A stretch of DNA of 64,000 nt from Nemesobacter sp965204665 (GTDB taxonomy: Bacteria > Desulfobacterota_D > UBA1144 > Nemesobacterales > Nemesobacteraceae). The position numbers and the translations under genes were made by a program. Below, in pieces: positions 25,076 through 34,785 of this stretch; the first letter of the stretch is position 1; each line of letters starts with the position of its first letter. The notes beneath the pieces are model-generated. The model had not been told where the DNA came from. It did no database searches and saw only the letters and a list, made by a program, of their open reading frames with translations. Location: positions 1,054,001 through 1,118,000 of the forward strand of contig OZ242002.1 in NCBI GenBank assembly GCA_965204665.1, read 5' to 3'.

Positions 25076-26313
25076 ATGTCGGCTCCCAGGGAACGCAGTT
25101 TGTCGTCAAGTTTTTCGTATCCGCGATCAAGATGGTAGATTCTCGATACTTCCGTCTTTCCGGTTCCGCAGAGTCCCGCCAGAACCAGTGAAGCGCTTGC
25201 CCTGAGGTCGCTTGCCATTATCTGTGCTCCTCTGAGCTTTCCCACCCCCCTTACCACGGCCGTATTTCCCACTATCCTCACGTCCGCTCCCATTCTTCTG
25301 AGTTCTGCTGTATGCATGAATCTCTGAGGAAATATGTTTTCAGTTATCATGCTCATTCCGTCGGCCAAGCACATAGGTATCATCATCTGAGCCTGCATGT
25401 CCGTAGGAAATCCCGGATAGGGAAGAGTGGAGAAGTCTATGCTTTCTATCTCCGCTGTCCCCCGTACTCTTATGGAGTCGGCCTGTTTTTCTATTTTTGT
25501 TCCCGTCTGCAGAAGTTTTCCCACAAGTGCTCCCAAGTGCTCGAATCTGCATCCCCTTACGGTGATGTCGCTTTCGTTAAGAGCGCCTGCTATCATCAAT
25601 GTGCCGGCCTCTATTCTGTCGGGCATTATCGCATAATCATCAAGCGGGCCGAGACTGCTTGTCCCCGTTATTGTTATTATATCTGTTCCGGCTCCCTCTA
25701 TCTGCGCGCCCATGAGATTGAGCGCGTTTGCCAGATCTACCACCTCGGGTTCGCATGCGGCGTTAAGAATCACGGTTTTCCCCCTTGATACGGAGGCAAG
25801 CAGCATTATGTTTTCGGTCCCCGTAACGGTGGAAAGATCAAACGGGACGGTGTTTCCGGTAAGACTTTTCACCTTCGCGCGCACATATCCGTGTTCAATT
25901 TCCACATCGGCCCCGAGCATCTGCAGTCCTTTTATATGCTGGTCTATCGGCCTTTCTCCTATTGCGCATCCCCCGGGAAGAGAAACCTCAGCCTTGTTGA
26001 ACCTGGCGAGTAACGGCCCTAGAACCAGAACGGATGCCCTCATGGTCTTTACAAGATCGTAAGGAGCCTTATAACTGTCTATGGTTCCCGAATTTATAAG
26101 AAGTTTCCCGTCCGCGTATTCACACACGGCCCCCAGAGTCTCAAGGAGCTTCACCATGGTGCGGACATCTGCAAGGTCCGGAACGTTAGAGAAAGTATTG
26201 ATTCCATCGTTCAGTACGCATGCGGCCATTATGGGAAGCACGGCGTTTTTCGCTCCGTTTATCTTCACTTCTCCAGTGAGCCGTTTTTTTCCTTCAATCA
26301 CTATTTTTTCCAA
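25057..26313 (-). CDS. murA: UDP-N-acetylglucosamine 1-carboxyvinyltransferase MurA
   Basis: MurA makes the first committed step of peptidoglycan synthesis by adding enolpyruvate to UDP-GlcNAc. At 418 residues it is of normal length. The catalytic loop LPGGCAIGERPIDQHI contains the fosfomycin-target cysteine. Other blocks are INGAKNAVLPIMAA and YPGFPTDMQAQMM. It overlaps prmC upstream by 13 bases and hisG downstream by 19. Confidence 0.97.
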   Translation of the reverse strand: MEKIVIEGKKRLTGEVKINGAKNAVLPIMAACVLNDGINTFSNVPDLADVRTMVKLLETLGAVCEYADGKLLINSGTIDSYKAPYDLVKTMRASVLVLGPLLARFNKAEVSLPGGCAIGERPIDQHIKGLQMLGADVEIEHGYVRAKVKSLTGNTVPFDLSTVTGTENIMLLASVSRGKTVILNAACEPEVVDLANALNLMGAQIEGAGTDIITITGTSSLGPLDDYAIMPDRIEAGTLMIAGALNESDITVRGCRFEHLGALVGKLLQTGTKIEKQADSIRVRGTAEIESIDFSTLPYPGFPTDMQAQMMIPMCLADGMSMITENIFPQRFMHTAELRRMGADVRIVGNTAVVRGVGKLRGAQIMASDLRASASLVLAGLCGTGKTEVSRIYHLDRGYEKLDDKLRSLGADIWREKE

Positions 26314-27143
26314 CTTGCTTTTACCACCCTTTTTATTCCGCTTATGTCATTCTCGTAACTGATGTCGCAGAAGCCGTTGTGAGAGAAGATTTCTCCAACA
26401 GCTTCCGCCTGCCCGGCTCCCACTTCAAGTAGAAGAACCCCGCCTCTACGAAGAGCCCTGCCCGCGGACTCCGCTATCGCTTTTATACATCCAAGTCCAT
26501 CCGGTCCGCCCACAAGCGCGGTACGAGGTTCATAATTTTTTATCTCCGCAGGAAGTTCTTGATACTCGGATTCCGACACGTAGGGAGGATTGGAAATTAT
26601 CATATCAAATGTGGATTCTGCAAAACACGATAGAAGGTCCGAATTCACGAATACTACGCGGCCGCCGAGTTCGATTGAGTTTTTCCGCGCTGATGAGAGC
26701 GCTTCCGGAGATATGTCGGATGCGAGAATTTCGCACTCCGCAACCTCAAGAGAAATTGTTACCGCAAGGCATCCGCTTCCCGTACCCAGATCTAGAATAC
26801 GGGGATTCTTCATCTTTTCCGCAGTTTTTATGGTTAGTTCCGCAAGAGTTTCAGTCTCGGGTCTCGGTATCAGCGTGCAGGGATTTACGGAAAAGGACCT
26901 GGAGAAAAACTCTCTCTTGCCAGTTATGTAGCCGAGCGGTTCTCCCCCTACACGCCTTTTAAGCAACGTTTTGAAAACTTCTATTCGTTCAGAGTCCACC
27001 AATTTCCGGGGATGAGCATAAATTTCAATAGGCTCCACACCAAGGCTTTCTGAGAGTAGGGCTCTAGCCTCAATCCCCGGGCGCTCAAAACCCTTTTTGC
27101 CGAGACTGTCCAGACCTTTCAGGTAAAGTTCTCTTAGTTCCAT
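26301..27143 (-). CDS. prmC: Peptide chain release factor N5-glutamine methyltransferase PrmC
   Basis: PrmC methylates the GGQ glutamine of release factors RF1 and RF2. The 280-residue protein has the catalytic NPPY in IISNPPYVSESEY, a SAM loop in RILDLGTGSGCLAVTI, and the family N-terminus with LIPRPETETL. It is first of three overlapping genes (prmC, murA, hisG). The usual partner prfA is absent from the window; the mobile island begins 190 bases upstream. Confidence 0.96.
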   Translation of the reverse strand: MELRELYLKGLDSLGKKGFERPGIEARALLSESLGVEPIEIYAHPRKLVDSERIEVFKTLLKRRVGGEPLGYITGKREFFSRSFSVNPCTLIPRPETETLAELTIKTAEKMKNPRILDLGTGSGCLAVTISLEVAECEILASDISPEALSSARKNSIELGGRVVFVNSDLLSCFAESTFDMIISNPPYVSESEYQELPAEIKNYEPRTALVGGPDGLGCIKAIAESAGRALRRGGVLLLEVGAGQAEAVGEIFSHNGFCDISYENDISGIKRVVKASWKK

Positions 27144-27554
27144 TTGAATTCAGCAGGGATGAAGTCTATAGTCGGCAGGCTTGTTTTCAAGTCGCGGAAA
27201 TACTAAACTATACTCTGTCTGATGGAATGATTGCCCTTCGTGTGCGGAGAGAGGTTTCAGTTCCTCATATCTGCTTGATTCTTACTGGGTGTGTTTCTCA
27301 GCGATTTTCTGAAAGAAAAGGAATGTATTTTGCCCATTAAACTTCGAAGTGCAACACTTGAATTATAACGAAGCGGTCCGTAAAGACGAGTAGTTGAGAC
27401 TGTGAGAGTATCAGGAAAAAGGTCGTTAAAAAATAAGCCGATTGTCAGGAATGCAGTTGTTTTTCTGAAGGAACAGGTTGAAAATCTTCCGGATCAGGTT
27501 CGACACCTCGAATCCGGTGTCATAATGTTGAAACAGGACATTTCTCCCCCTGTT

Positions 27555-29342
27555 TCACGCCGTCTGCGGACCGTGAACTCTCCTTCCCGCGCAGTACTCC
27601 CTGAATTTCTCCACCCCCGGGATGTTCAAGACCCGGGTCAAATTGTAAGTCAGCGTCATCAGACTGAACTCTCCCCTGCATTTCTCGAGACCCCGCATCA
27701 GAAACTGATGAAATCCGTTTCCGACCTTCAATGTTCCGAACGGATGTTCAACAATCCCCCCCCCCGCTTCCTCATCTTCTCTCCTCCCTGTTCCATTCTC
27801 CTCTTGTGCCTCTCAAGTACTTCCCGGTGTTCCCATCTTCGTATCGACCTGACCTGCGTCTTCCCACCGATGCAGCGCCTGCGCATCGGACACGCCCTGC
27901 AGTCCGCACTTCCGCTTCTGTATACAATGTACTTCTTCCCTGCTCTGAATCTCGGATTTACGCCGGGAATCAGCCTCCTGCCCTGCGGGCAATGATAACA
28001 ATCCTCTTCAGCGTCGTAAGTGAATTCGTCAAGACTGTAACGCCCCCGTTGTTTCATTCCCGAACTGTTGTCGGGAACAGGCACATAGACCGTAATGTCC
28101 TCATCTTCGCACCGCTTGAGTTCCATGCTCTCGTAATAACCTCCGTCGGCCGGTCCTGTCAATTGAGACTGTGAAAGTATTGAGAGGAAGACTGTTAGAG
28201 AATAAATCGACCGTCTGGAATGCATCTGTTTTTCTGAAGGAAGAGGTTGAAAATCTTCTGGAACAGCGTGTAACTGTATCTTGGGAAAGAGGTGATATCA
28301 ACATTTAACTGCCTATAATGCAAGGATAATTATGCCGCTGTATCGGCCGAGTATGGAGGGGAAATGGGAGACAAACCAGATTCTGTGAAAACATCTCGGT
28401 TCCGAGATATACGCTGAACAATGCAGAATCTCAGAATACTTTCACAGTCTCAATTGTTCCGTACCGAGACTTTTCTTCGCTTCCGTAAGCATCCCGGACA
28501 GTTGACGGCTGTCCGTGCCGTCCTGAACCACATTCTCAACAACTACAAGCTTATGCTTCGAGTCCACCGCTATCTGCGCGTTGTAACCCGCCGCACTCTG
28601 TCCCCGTTTCCTGAGCAACTTCGCGTCTTTGTCCACCGTCGATACCTGAGTGTCACCACTTCTCTCCATGCGGTCCTTAGTCTCCCGATTCTCCTTCCGA
28701 CGCTTCTTCAACTTCTCCATCTTCTCCCTCAACATCCAGTCGTTGCCTACATCCTGTCTTCCCGCCTTCTCATCAGCGGCATCAGCCTCCTCAAGTTCCC
28801 GCTGATACTCTTCTATCCTGCTCTCTATATTCTCCAATTCCCTGTCTATATACCCTCCGGTACGTATACCTGCCCTGCCCGCGTCCGCAGAGAAGAAAGA
28901 ACCGTCAACCGCCGCCTTATCCCCGCCGAACAGGGATAAATCCCTGCACAGCAGAACAAAATCCCTGTTGAAATTCCTCAGTTGCGCCGCATGATTCCTG
29001 CGGAAATCAGCAATGCTCCTGCAGGACGGCCGCATCCCCTTCACCAGCCGCATCACTTCAAGATTCCTTCCGGTCTCCGCTTCCAGCTTGCGGCTGCTGC
29101 GTATACCATGCTGATATCCGTAAAGATGCAAGCTTCAACATCGCCCACGGATTATATGGAGGCTGCCCCGCCGTGGTGCCGGCCTCCGTATGCATGAATC
29201 CCATGGAAGCCGGATCAAGAGTGTCGACATAGGCATCAAGCGCCCGAACCCGGTGGTTCTCTCCGACATAGTCTTCCACTCTCTCGGGCAGAAGCAGTGT
29301 TTGTCCTCGGTCAAGTGCGGGCTTGTATCGGCGTCGGTTCAT
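27555..29342 (-). pseudogene. IS1182/IS5-group transposase, multiply disrupted
   Basis: The protein can be followed from ATG 29342 (MNRRRYKPALDRGQTLLLP, DUF772-type N-terminus) to a stop at 27555. Three lesions break it. One extra base near 29131 shifts the frame between PPYNPWAMLKL and HLYGYQHGIRSS. The 286-bp MITE at 28166-28451 splits EQ-LTGPADGGYY. A run of ten C (27756-27765, G on the coding strand) shifts the frame before IVEHPFGTLKV. In that tract eight or eleven G would restore the frame. DDE-type segments AAVDGSFFSAD and SAAGYNAQIAVDSKHKLV are recognisable. The copy cannot make intact transposase. Confidence 0.85.
28166..28451. mobile_element. 286-bp MITE derived from the surrounding IS, with AATT target duplication
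   Basis: Its left 110 bases and right 170 bases match the two ends of the enclosing IS, without the transposase. It is flanked by AATT on both sides (28162-28165, 28452-28455). Deleting it with one AATT restores the transposase codons for LGTEQLTGPA exactly. It is therefore a non-autonomous internal-deletion derivative that jumped into its own parent type. Confidence 0.88.
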
Positions 29343-29724
29343 TGCGTATTACACCTCGGTATTAAGAATATGGAGTAATCATACCTTAAGAAAGAGGATA
29401 TATCAACACCTAACTGCCTGTAATGCAAAGATAATTATGCTGTTGTATCGGCCGAGGGGGGGGGGAACGAGGAAATCAGATTCTGTAAAAACATCTCGGT
29501 TCCGAGATATACGCTTAACAATGCGAAATCTCAGAATACTTTCACAGTCTCATCTGCCGGGCAGATGAACCTGAATTCGCACAAAGAAACAGGCGTGGTA
29601 AAGTTATCCGGAAATCTTATCAGAACGGAGCAACACCAGTCCCGAGTGTTGCACTTCGAAGTTTAATGGGCGTCTTCAAAACTACATACACCGTGATTGG
29701 CCGCACAGGATATTAAACCCTCGA

Positions 29725-31558
29725 TTATGACTTAGCCTCGTCCGTCAGCCGACAGGGATTCCAGATCTGTTCAGCGAGATGCCGGTAGAGGTCTTGTCGT
29801 TCATCCAAGTCGCGCTTATGGAAGTCAGTGTGTGCTTTGAATGGTAGTTTGGAAATTCTGATAAATTTGGAAAAGCCCGGATCTAATTTGTATGCTCCTT
29901 CATGGAGGCTCTGGGCCAGCAGATTTTGCTTCAGATATTCATTGCGTTTTTTGGCATAAGTCAGATCACCGAAGGCTGCATTGAATTTCTTCGGCAACAG
30001 CAGCAAACCACCGATGCGATTGCGATACTCAGTGAAATCCGAAGGGTGCTCGAACTCGTGGGTGTGCCGTTCGGGATGATTTGCCCATATATGCTCGACT
30101 TCGTATCCTTCATTACCACCTTGCATGTATTCACGGTAGCGGGATTGACGCCCCGATTGGGTTTCCAAATAGTCGGTCATACGAGCGAGCAATTGATGGA
30201 TTTGCCGGCGGTTGTTCCCTTGAAGCCCAAATCTGTCTTTATCAATGAATGTTTCTTCCTTGTCCAGACGCTGTTCGAGTATTTTCACCAAGGCCGGCGT
30301 ATCTTTCCCTCGAATGTCACGTACAATCAGGAACATGGCGTACTGCATGGCCGAGTAATTGGTCGCGCGGCGATTCCATATGCGCCGTGCAATCAGAATG
30401 TCCAAAAATGCAGAGACAACACGCAGTTTGCGATTACAGGTTTGTTCATCATCGTCGCGCCGCAAGGGTGCGAGCAAAACTGGGTACTGAAGCGTGAAGT
30501 TGTTCTGGGCGCAATAGTGAACGGCCGCCAACCCGTTTGTATTTATCGGGTTGGCGGCGACATCGCGCAGTCGGGCATACCAACCATCCATAGAAGGCAA
30601 AATCCTCTTCAATGAAGCGTGTGAACTCATCGCCCGATGACAAACCAAGTGTATCCTTGTGGTTGCGAACCCATCGGTGAAACTCCGTGCCGATCAGGTC
30701 GAAGTCGCGCGGCTCAGCTCCTCGATTACGTTCGCGAATGGTTCGCGCATGCTGACTGCGAAGCCATGCCTTGATGGCATCGGCATCTTCTTCCTTGCCG
30801 ATATCCTGTAGATGTTTTACCCGTTTGCACCAAGACTTATTGGCTGAATCGCGGCGCGTAGAGTCGTCAATGTTCGCGAGGAGATAGCCCTTGAGCATAT
30901 CAGTCGGCGTGAGCGATAGGCCGCGGTCATTCATTGTCTCGAATATGGTGTAGGCATCGGCGTCGGAAGAAGTTGTGATTTCCACTAATTGGACATTCTG
31001 GATCAACCAATCCGTAAACCAGGGAAGTGCGCGATCGGCAAGCTCAGAGGGAAAAAGTTCCTTCACATCATTAAAGCGATGGACAATGTTGACGACTGAT
31101 TCAGGTTGTCCGGTCGGGTCGAAAGTAGAGTGGTCTAACAGCCCACGCATACAGGATTCACGTTCATCCACATCGATGTTGAATGAGCTTTTGCCATATT
31201 TCTCTGAGAATACTAGACCGGCAATCAACGCTTTTTGACCATTGTTTTCGAGAAGACTATGGATGTGTATGAGAAGAAGCGTAAGAGTGGTAAGCCTCTG
31301 CTGACCGTCAATGATGAATTTTCGGCCGTCTTTATCGCTGATAATGATTGAACCCAGAAAGTAATGACCGTAGTCCTCGACGGCGTGGCGGCCGTCTTTC
31401 GGACCGTAACTGTCTTGGAACTTTTCCGTGAGGTCTTCGATCAACTCCGCAACCTGCTTCGTTTTCCAGCTGTATTCACGCTGATAGTAGTCGATAGCGA
31501 ACTTGGCACCGTAGAGCAGCGAGCGCAGGTCCTTGGCGGTACCTTCGATTTTTTTCAC
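29725..31558 (-). pseudogene. GmrSD-type DUF262/DUF1524 restriction protein, frameshifted
   Basis: The N-terminal part (30449-31558 frame) is a DUF262 domain with YYQREYSW and the nucleotide-binding FIIDGQQRLTTLTLL. The C-terminal part (29725-30648 frame) carries the DUF1524 HNH-like site YEVEHIWANHP followed by YRNRIGGLLLLPKKFNAAFG. The two frames meet at about 30588, where the string TGGT is duplicated; removing four bases joins FAFYGW to YARLRDVAANP without gap. GmrSD-type enzymes cut modified phage DNA. The present sequence would end shortly after the shift, so I call it a pseudogene, though a reversible slip or an assembly error is possible. It lies between two copies of the 311-bp element. 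Confidence 0.82.
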
Positions 31559-31719
31559 GGATGGGTTCCTCCGACAGATTTACTCAGTATCACTACTTTC
31601 TTCATGCTTTTTAGATTACCCGACTCCCCGAAAATTTTTCCGCTTCCGGAATCTTCCTCCACAGACGTTTTCACTTCAATTTTTCCGTTTTTCTTGTATT
31701 GTCTTACATTAGGTGTTAC

Positions 31720-32030
31720 GCCCATTAAACTTCGAAGTGCAACACTTGAATTATAACGAAGCGGTCCGTAAAGACGAGTAGTTGATAGGGCCGAGGGATA
31801 AAGATATGCTCCGATATCAGTTGAAGGAGGGCATATCTGATGTCATCAGGCTGCAATCACCTCGGCTGAGAAGAACGAATCCGGATAGAGACTCTAAAGG
31901 CCGAGGGTTCATCTAACGGGCAGATGAGCCTGAACTCGCACAAAGAAACAGGCGTGGTAAAGTTATCCGAAAATCTTATCAGAACGGAGCAACACCAGTC
32001 CCGAGTGTTGCACTTCGAAGTTTAATGGGC
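31720..32030. mobile_element. 311-bp inverted-repeat element (MITE-like), copy B, uninterrupted
   Basis: The terminal inverted repeats are about 27 bases and perfect; each starts GCCCATTAAACTTCGAAGT, which contains the palindrome ACTTCGAAGT. The interior has no reading frame of note. It is in the same orientation as copy A, so the two flank the GmrSD gene as direct repeats. Confidence 0.82.
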
Positions 32031-32220
32031 GTCGAAATAAAAGTGAACTGTCGCGAAGACGCTGGGAAATTCAAGAATTCTGTAGCGTACGGGTTGGTCG
32101 TGTCGTTGGAGGTGGCTGAGGGTGTTGATATAGCTGTTTACAACGAGATCAGAACCCGCATTGTCACTGCGGTCCAGATTCGGCAGACAACAGGTCAAGG
32201 CAGACACTAGTCAAGTTCGG

Positions 32221-32913
32221 ATGAGTTTAGGAGACAACATAAACACGGTTCGTGGGAGAATAGAGAATGCGTGCGCGAAATCGGGAAGAACCGATGACGA
32301 TGTGACTCTTGTTGCGGTCTCTAAAAAATTTCCGCTTTCAGTCATTCTTGAGGCTTACGGGTTGGGACTTCGGGACTTCGGAGAGAACTACGCCCAGGAA
32401 CTCCGCGACAAACAACGCGATGCATGCGCGGTCACTGCGGGTGAGGGGATCAGGTGGCACTTTATCGGCAATTTGCAGAGAAACAAGGTAAAGTATGTTG
32501 CGGATGAGGCATGTCTCCTGCATGCGGTCGACAGCATGACTCTTGTTGCGGAACTTGACAGGAGAGCTTCTGCGGCCGGAGTTCGCGTCCGAGCGCTTGT
32601 GGAAATAAACGCGGGAGAGAAGACCAAAGGAGGAATAGCACCCGAGGCGTTAGGGGAGTTTCTGGAAGAATCTCTGCAGTTTTCCTCGGTTTCGTTTGAG
32701 GGACTTATGATGATGCCTCCTTACTTTGCGGATTCGGAGAAGAGCAGACCCTGGTTTGCGATGCTCAGGGAGATGAGGGATTCCGTATCCGCCGAGTATC
32801 CGAAGGTGCGCGAGCTTTCAATGGGGATGAGCAACGATTTTGATGTGGCGATTGAAGAGGGCGCGACTATCGTGAGGGTCGGTTCCGCGATTTTCGGAGA
32901 GAGGACTGAATGA
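32221..32913 (+). CDS. yggS: YggS/PROSC family pyridoxal phosphate homeostasis protein
   Basis: This PLP-binding protein with an alanine-racemase-like barrel controls free PLP and amino-acid balance; it has no known catalytic role. The PLP lysine is in TLVAVSKKFP, and the family motif in FGENYAQEL, followed by WHFIGNLQRNK and SMGMSNDFDVAIEEGATIVRVG. The frame is open to 32161, but ATG 32221 gives the usual N-terminus (MSLGDNINTVRGRIENAC) and 230 residues. It heads the common yggS-proC-yggT order. Confidence 0.95.
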   Translation: MSLGDNINTVRGRIENACAKSGRTDDDVTLVAVSKKFPLSVILEAYGLGLRDFGENYAQELRDKQRDACAVTAGEGIRWHFIGNLQRNKVKYVADEACLLHAVDSMTLVAELDRRASAAGVRVRALVEINAGEKTKGGIAPEALGEFLEESLQFSSVSFEGLMMMPPYFADSEKSRPWFAMLREMRDSVSAEYPKVRELSMGMSNDFDVAIEEGATIVRVGSAIFGERTE

Positions 32914-32919
32914 GGTGAG

Positions 32920-33741
32920 ATGATGAAGAAAGTGGGTTTTATAGGAGCGGGGAACATGGCGGAGGCGATGGTTATGGGACTTCTCGTCTCCAAGACATGC
33001 TCAAAAGAGGATGTTGTTCTCTCCGATGTGAATGCCGACAGGCTTGCGTCTCTTGCATCTAAGTACGGAGTTCTCACCACGCTTGATAACTGCAGGGCGG
33101 CGGAGTCGGCCGATATAGTGGTTCTTTGTGTAAAGCCGGCAATAGTGGGGTCCGTATGCGGTGAGATAAAGGGAGTTGTCTCTACCGACAAGATATATGT
33201 TTCCATAGCGGCCGGAGTGAGAAGTTCTTCCATAAGAGCGGCGATAGGAAGCAAGTGGATAAAACTCGCCCGTGTGATGCCGAACGCCCCGAGTCTCGTG
33301 CTTGAGGGAGCCAACTGCGTCTGTTTCGGGGAAGGTTTTACCGAGAAGGAAGAAAGTCTGGTTCTGCGGATGTTTCAAGCCATGGGCAGGGCATTCCGTC
33401 TTGAGGATGAAAAACTTATGGATGCGGTTACGGCGCTTTCCGGAAGCGGTCCCGCCTTTGTTGCCGTTTTCATCGAGGCTCTGTGTGACGGAGCGGTGAA
33501 GATGGGACTTGACAGAGAACTTGCGACTGCGCTTGCGGTACAGACTGTCTGCGGCACTTCAAAAATGGTGGCTTCGGGAGAGAAGCACCCCGCCGAAATA
33601 AAAGATATGGTGGCATCTCCCGGCGGGACTACCGCAAGCGGTATTCATTCACTTGAGAGCGCGGGGTTCCGCGCGGCGGTGATGTCGGCTGTTGAGGTCG
33701 CGACCAGGCGTTCTGCGGAACTTTCAGGAAAGGAGGATTGA
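32920..33741 (+). CDS. proC: Pyrroline-5-carboxylate reductase ProC
   Basis: ProC reduces pyrroline-5-carboxylate to proline with NAD(P)H. The 273-residue protein has the Rossmann start VGFIGAGNMAEAMV and the C-terminal signature DAVTALSGSGPAFVAVFIEAL, followed by VASPGGTTASGIHSLE. It begins 6 bases after yggS and ends 2 bases before yggT. ATG codons at 32920 and 32923 are both possible. Confidence 0.97.
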   Translation: MMKKVGFIGAGNMAEAMVMGLLVSKTCSKEDVVLSDVNADRLASLASKYGVLTTLDNCRAAESADIVVLCVKPAIVGSVCGEIKGVVSTDKIYVSIAAGVRSSSIRAAIGSKWIKLARVMPNAPSLVLEGANCVCFGEGFTEKEESLVLRMFQAMGRAFRLEDEKLMDAVTALSGSGPAFVAVFIEALCDGAVKMGLDRELATALAVQTVCGTSKMVASGEKHPAEIKDMVASPGGTTASGIHSLESAGFRAAVMSAVEVATRRSAELSGKED

Positions 33742-33743
33742 AT

Positions 33744-34040
33744 ATGGAAATAGTAGGAGGAAACGTTCTCAGGGCAGTTGCCGAAGTAGCGGATATAGTG
33801 CTGAGCGTATACATATGGCTTATAGTGGCGCGCGCGATACTTTCCTGGGTCAATCCCGATCCGTTCAACCCCATCGTGAGATTTCTTTATTCGGCTACTG
33901 AACCCGTGTTGGGTTTTGCGAGAAGATACATTCCTCCTCTCGGAACAGTGGATATCGGACCGATAGTGGTTCTGCTCATAATCGTTTTTCTCAAGCGGGC
34001 CGTGGTCGACTCGCTTATACAACTGGCTGTCAATTTGTGA
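33744..34040 (+). CDS. yggT: YggT family membrane protein
   Basis: The 98-residue protein has two hydrophobic spans (IVLSVYIWLIVARAILSW and VDIGPIVVLLIIVFLKRAVV) and the family motif SWVNPDPFNPIVRFLYSATEPVL. ATG 33744 follows AGGAGG at 7 bases; a TTG at 33738 is less likely. YggT is linked to osmotic shock tolerance or to cell-division and membrane organisation in different bacteria; its exact role is open. Confidence 0.92.
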   Translation: MEIVGGNVLRAVAEVADIVLSVYIWLIVARAILSWVNPDPFNPIVRFLYSATEPVLGFARRYIPPLGTVDIGPIVVLLIIVFLKRAVVDSLIQLAVNL

Positions 34041-34118
34041 GGTTTCTGCGGATTTGTAAAAATTCCGCTTGCGTATAGGATAGAAATTTAAAATTTTTTA
34101 TGAAAGGAGAATCTGAAA

Positions 34119-34778
34119 ATGAAAATTTCACTTTTAGGTGGAACGGGAGATATAGCGGAGGGACTGGTTCTGCGCTGGTCAAGAGCCGGTCATGAAATAT
34201 ACATAGGTTCCAGAAGCGAGGAAAAAGCGCTCGGCATAGCTGCGGGACACGCTGAAACGCTTAAGGGTCTCGGTGTTGAATCAAACATAAAAGGTATGGC
34301 GAACGCCGATGCCGCTTCCGCCTCGGAAGTTATAATAATCAGCATTCCTCCCGAGTACGCCGCATCCACGGTGGCTGCCTGCGCCGACGGAATTACGGAC
34401 CAGATCGTCGTGACCCCCGTGGTTTCGATGAAGAGGGAAGGCAAGACATTCCTTTTCAACCCTCCCGCGCAGGGTTCTTCGGCTCTTGAGATAAAGGAAG
34501 TTCTTCCCGAGACCGCAAGACTCGTATCCGCTTACCACAACCTCCCGGCGAAAGAACTCGCCGATATAGGTGAGGACCTCGATTACGATGTGGTCATATG
34601 CGGTGATGACGAGGGCGCGAAGGAAGTTGTGAAGAATCTCACTGAGGAAATGAAGAATCTCAGAGTTCTTGACGCGGGACCTCTTGAAATATCATCTATG
34701 ATAGAGTCTCTGACTCCTCTTATCGTGAATCTGAACGTAAGGTACAAGCCTGCGCATTTTTCAGTGAAGTTCGTCTGA
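34119..34778 (+). CDS. npdG: NADPH-dependent F420 reductase family protein (NpdG-like)
   Basis: The 219-residue Rossmann protein begins KISLLGGTGDIAEGLVLRWSR and has IYIGSRSEEKA, which together match coenzyme F420:NADP oxidoreductase. Later blocks are VVTPVVSM, FNPPAQGSSA and VSAYHNLPAKELAD. Such enzymes move hydride between F420 and NADP. No F420 synthesis gene (cofC, cofD, fbiC) is in the window, so true F420 use is inference. It follows yggT after 78 bases and is convergent with the next gene. Confidence 0.85.
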   Translation: MKISLLGGTGDIAEGLVLRWSRAGHEIYIGSRSEEKALGIAAGHAETLKGLGVESNIKGMANADAASASEVIIISIPPEYAASTVAACADGITDQIVVTPVVSMKREGKTFLFNPPAQGSSALEIKEVLPETARLVSAYHNLPAKELADIGEDLDYDVVICGDDEGAKEVVKNLTEEMKNLRVLDAGPLEISSMIESLTPLIVNLNVRYKPAHFSVKFV

Positions 34779-34785
34779 GTCGGCA

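Larger units (their letters stand above)
27396..29551 (-). mobile_element. IS1182-like insertion sequence, decayed, with internal MITE
   Basis: The 2,156-bp element has imperfect terminal repeats GAGACTGTGARAGTATY at both ends. It encodes one transposase on the minus strand, now broken in several places. Removing the 286-bp MITE and one AATT copy gives 1,866 bp, a normal IS1182 size. A run of ten G (29456-29465) lies in the right end, upstream of the transposase. Confidence 0.85.
27333..29671. mobile_element. 311-bp-type inverted-repeat element, copy A, interrupted by an IS
   Basis: The left arm (27333-27395) and right arm (29552-29671) match copy B at 31720-32030. The ends are inverted repeats of about 27 bases starting GCCCATTAAACTTCGAAGT. 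Between the arms lies the IS1182-like element; about 128 bases of the centre seen in copy B are missing here. It carries no gene of its own and looks like a MITE. No target duplication was found. Confidence 0.8.

Noticed and set aside
27730..28180. Plus-strand frames within the IS1182-like element
   Set aside because: Antisense of the transposase; proline/serine-rich products without homology.
27333..32030. Composite transposon made of two 311-bp elements around the GmrSD gene
   Set aside because: The elements lack a transposase and no outer target duplication was found, so joint transposition is not supported.
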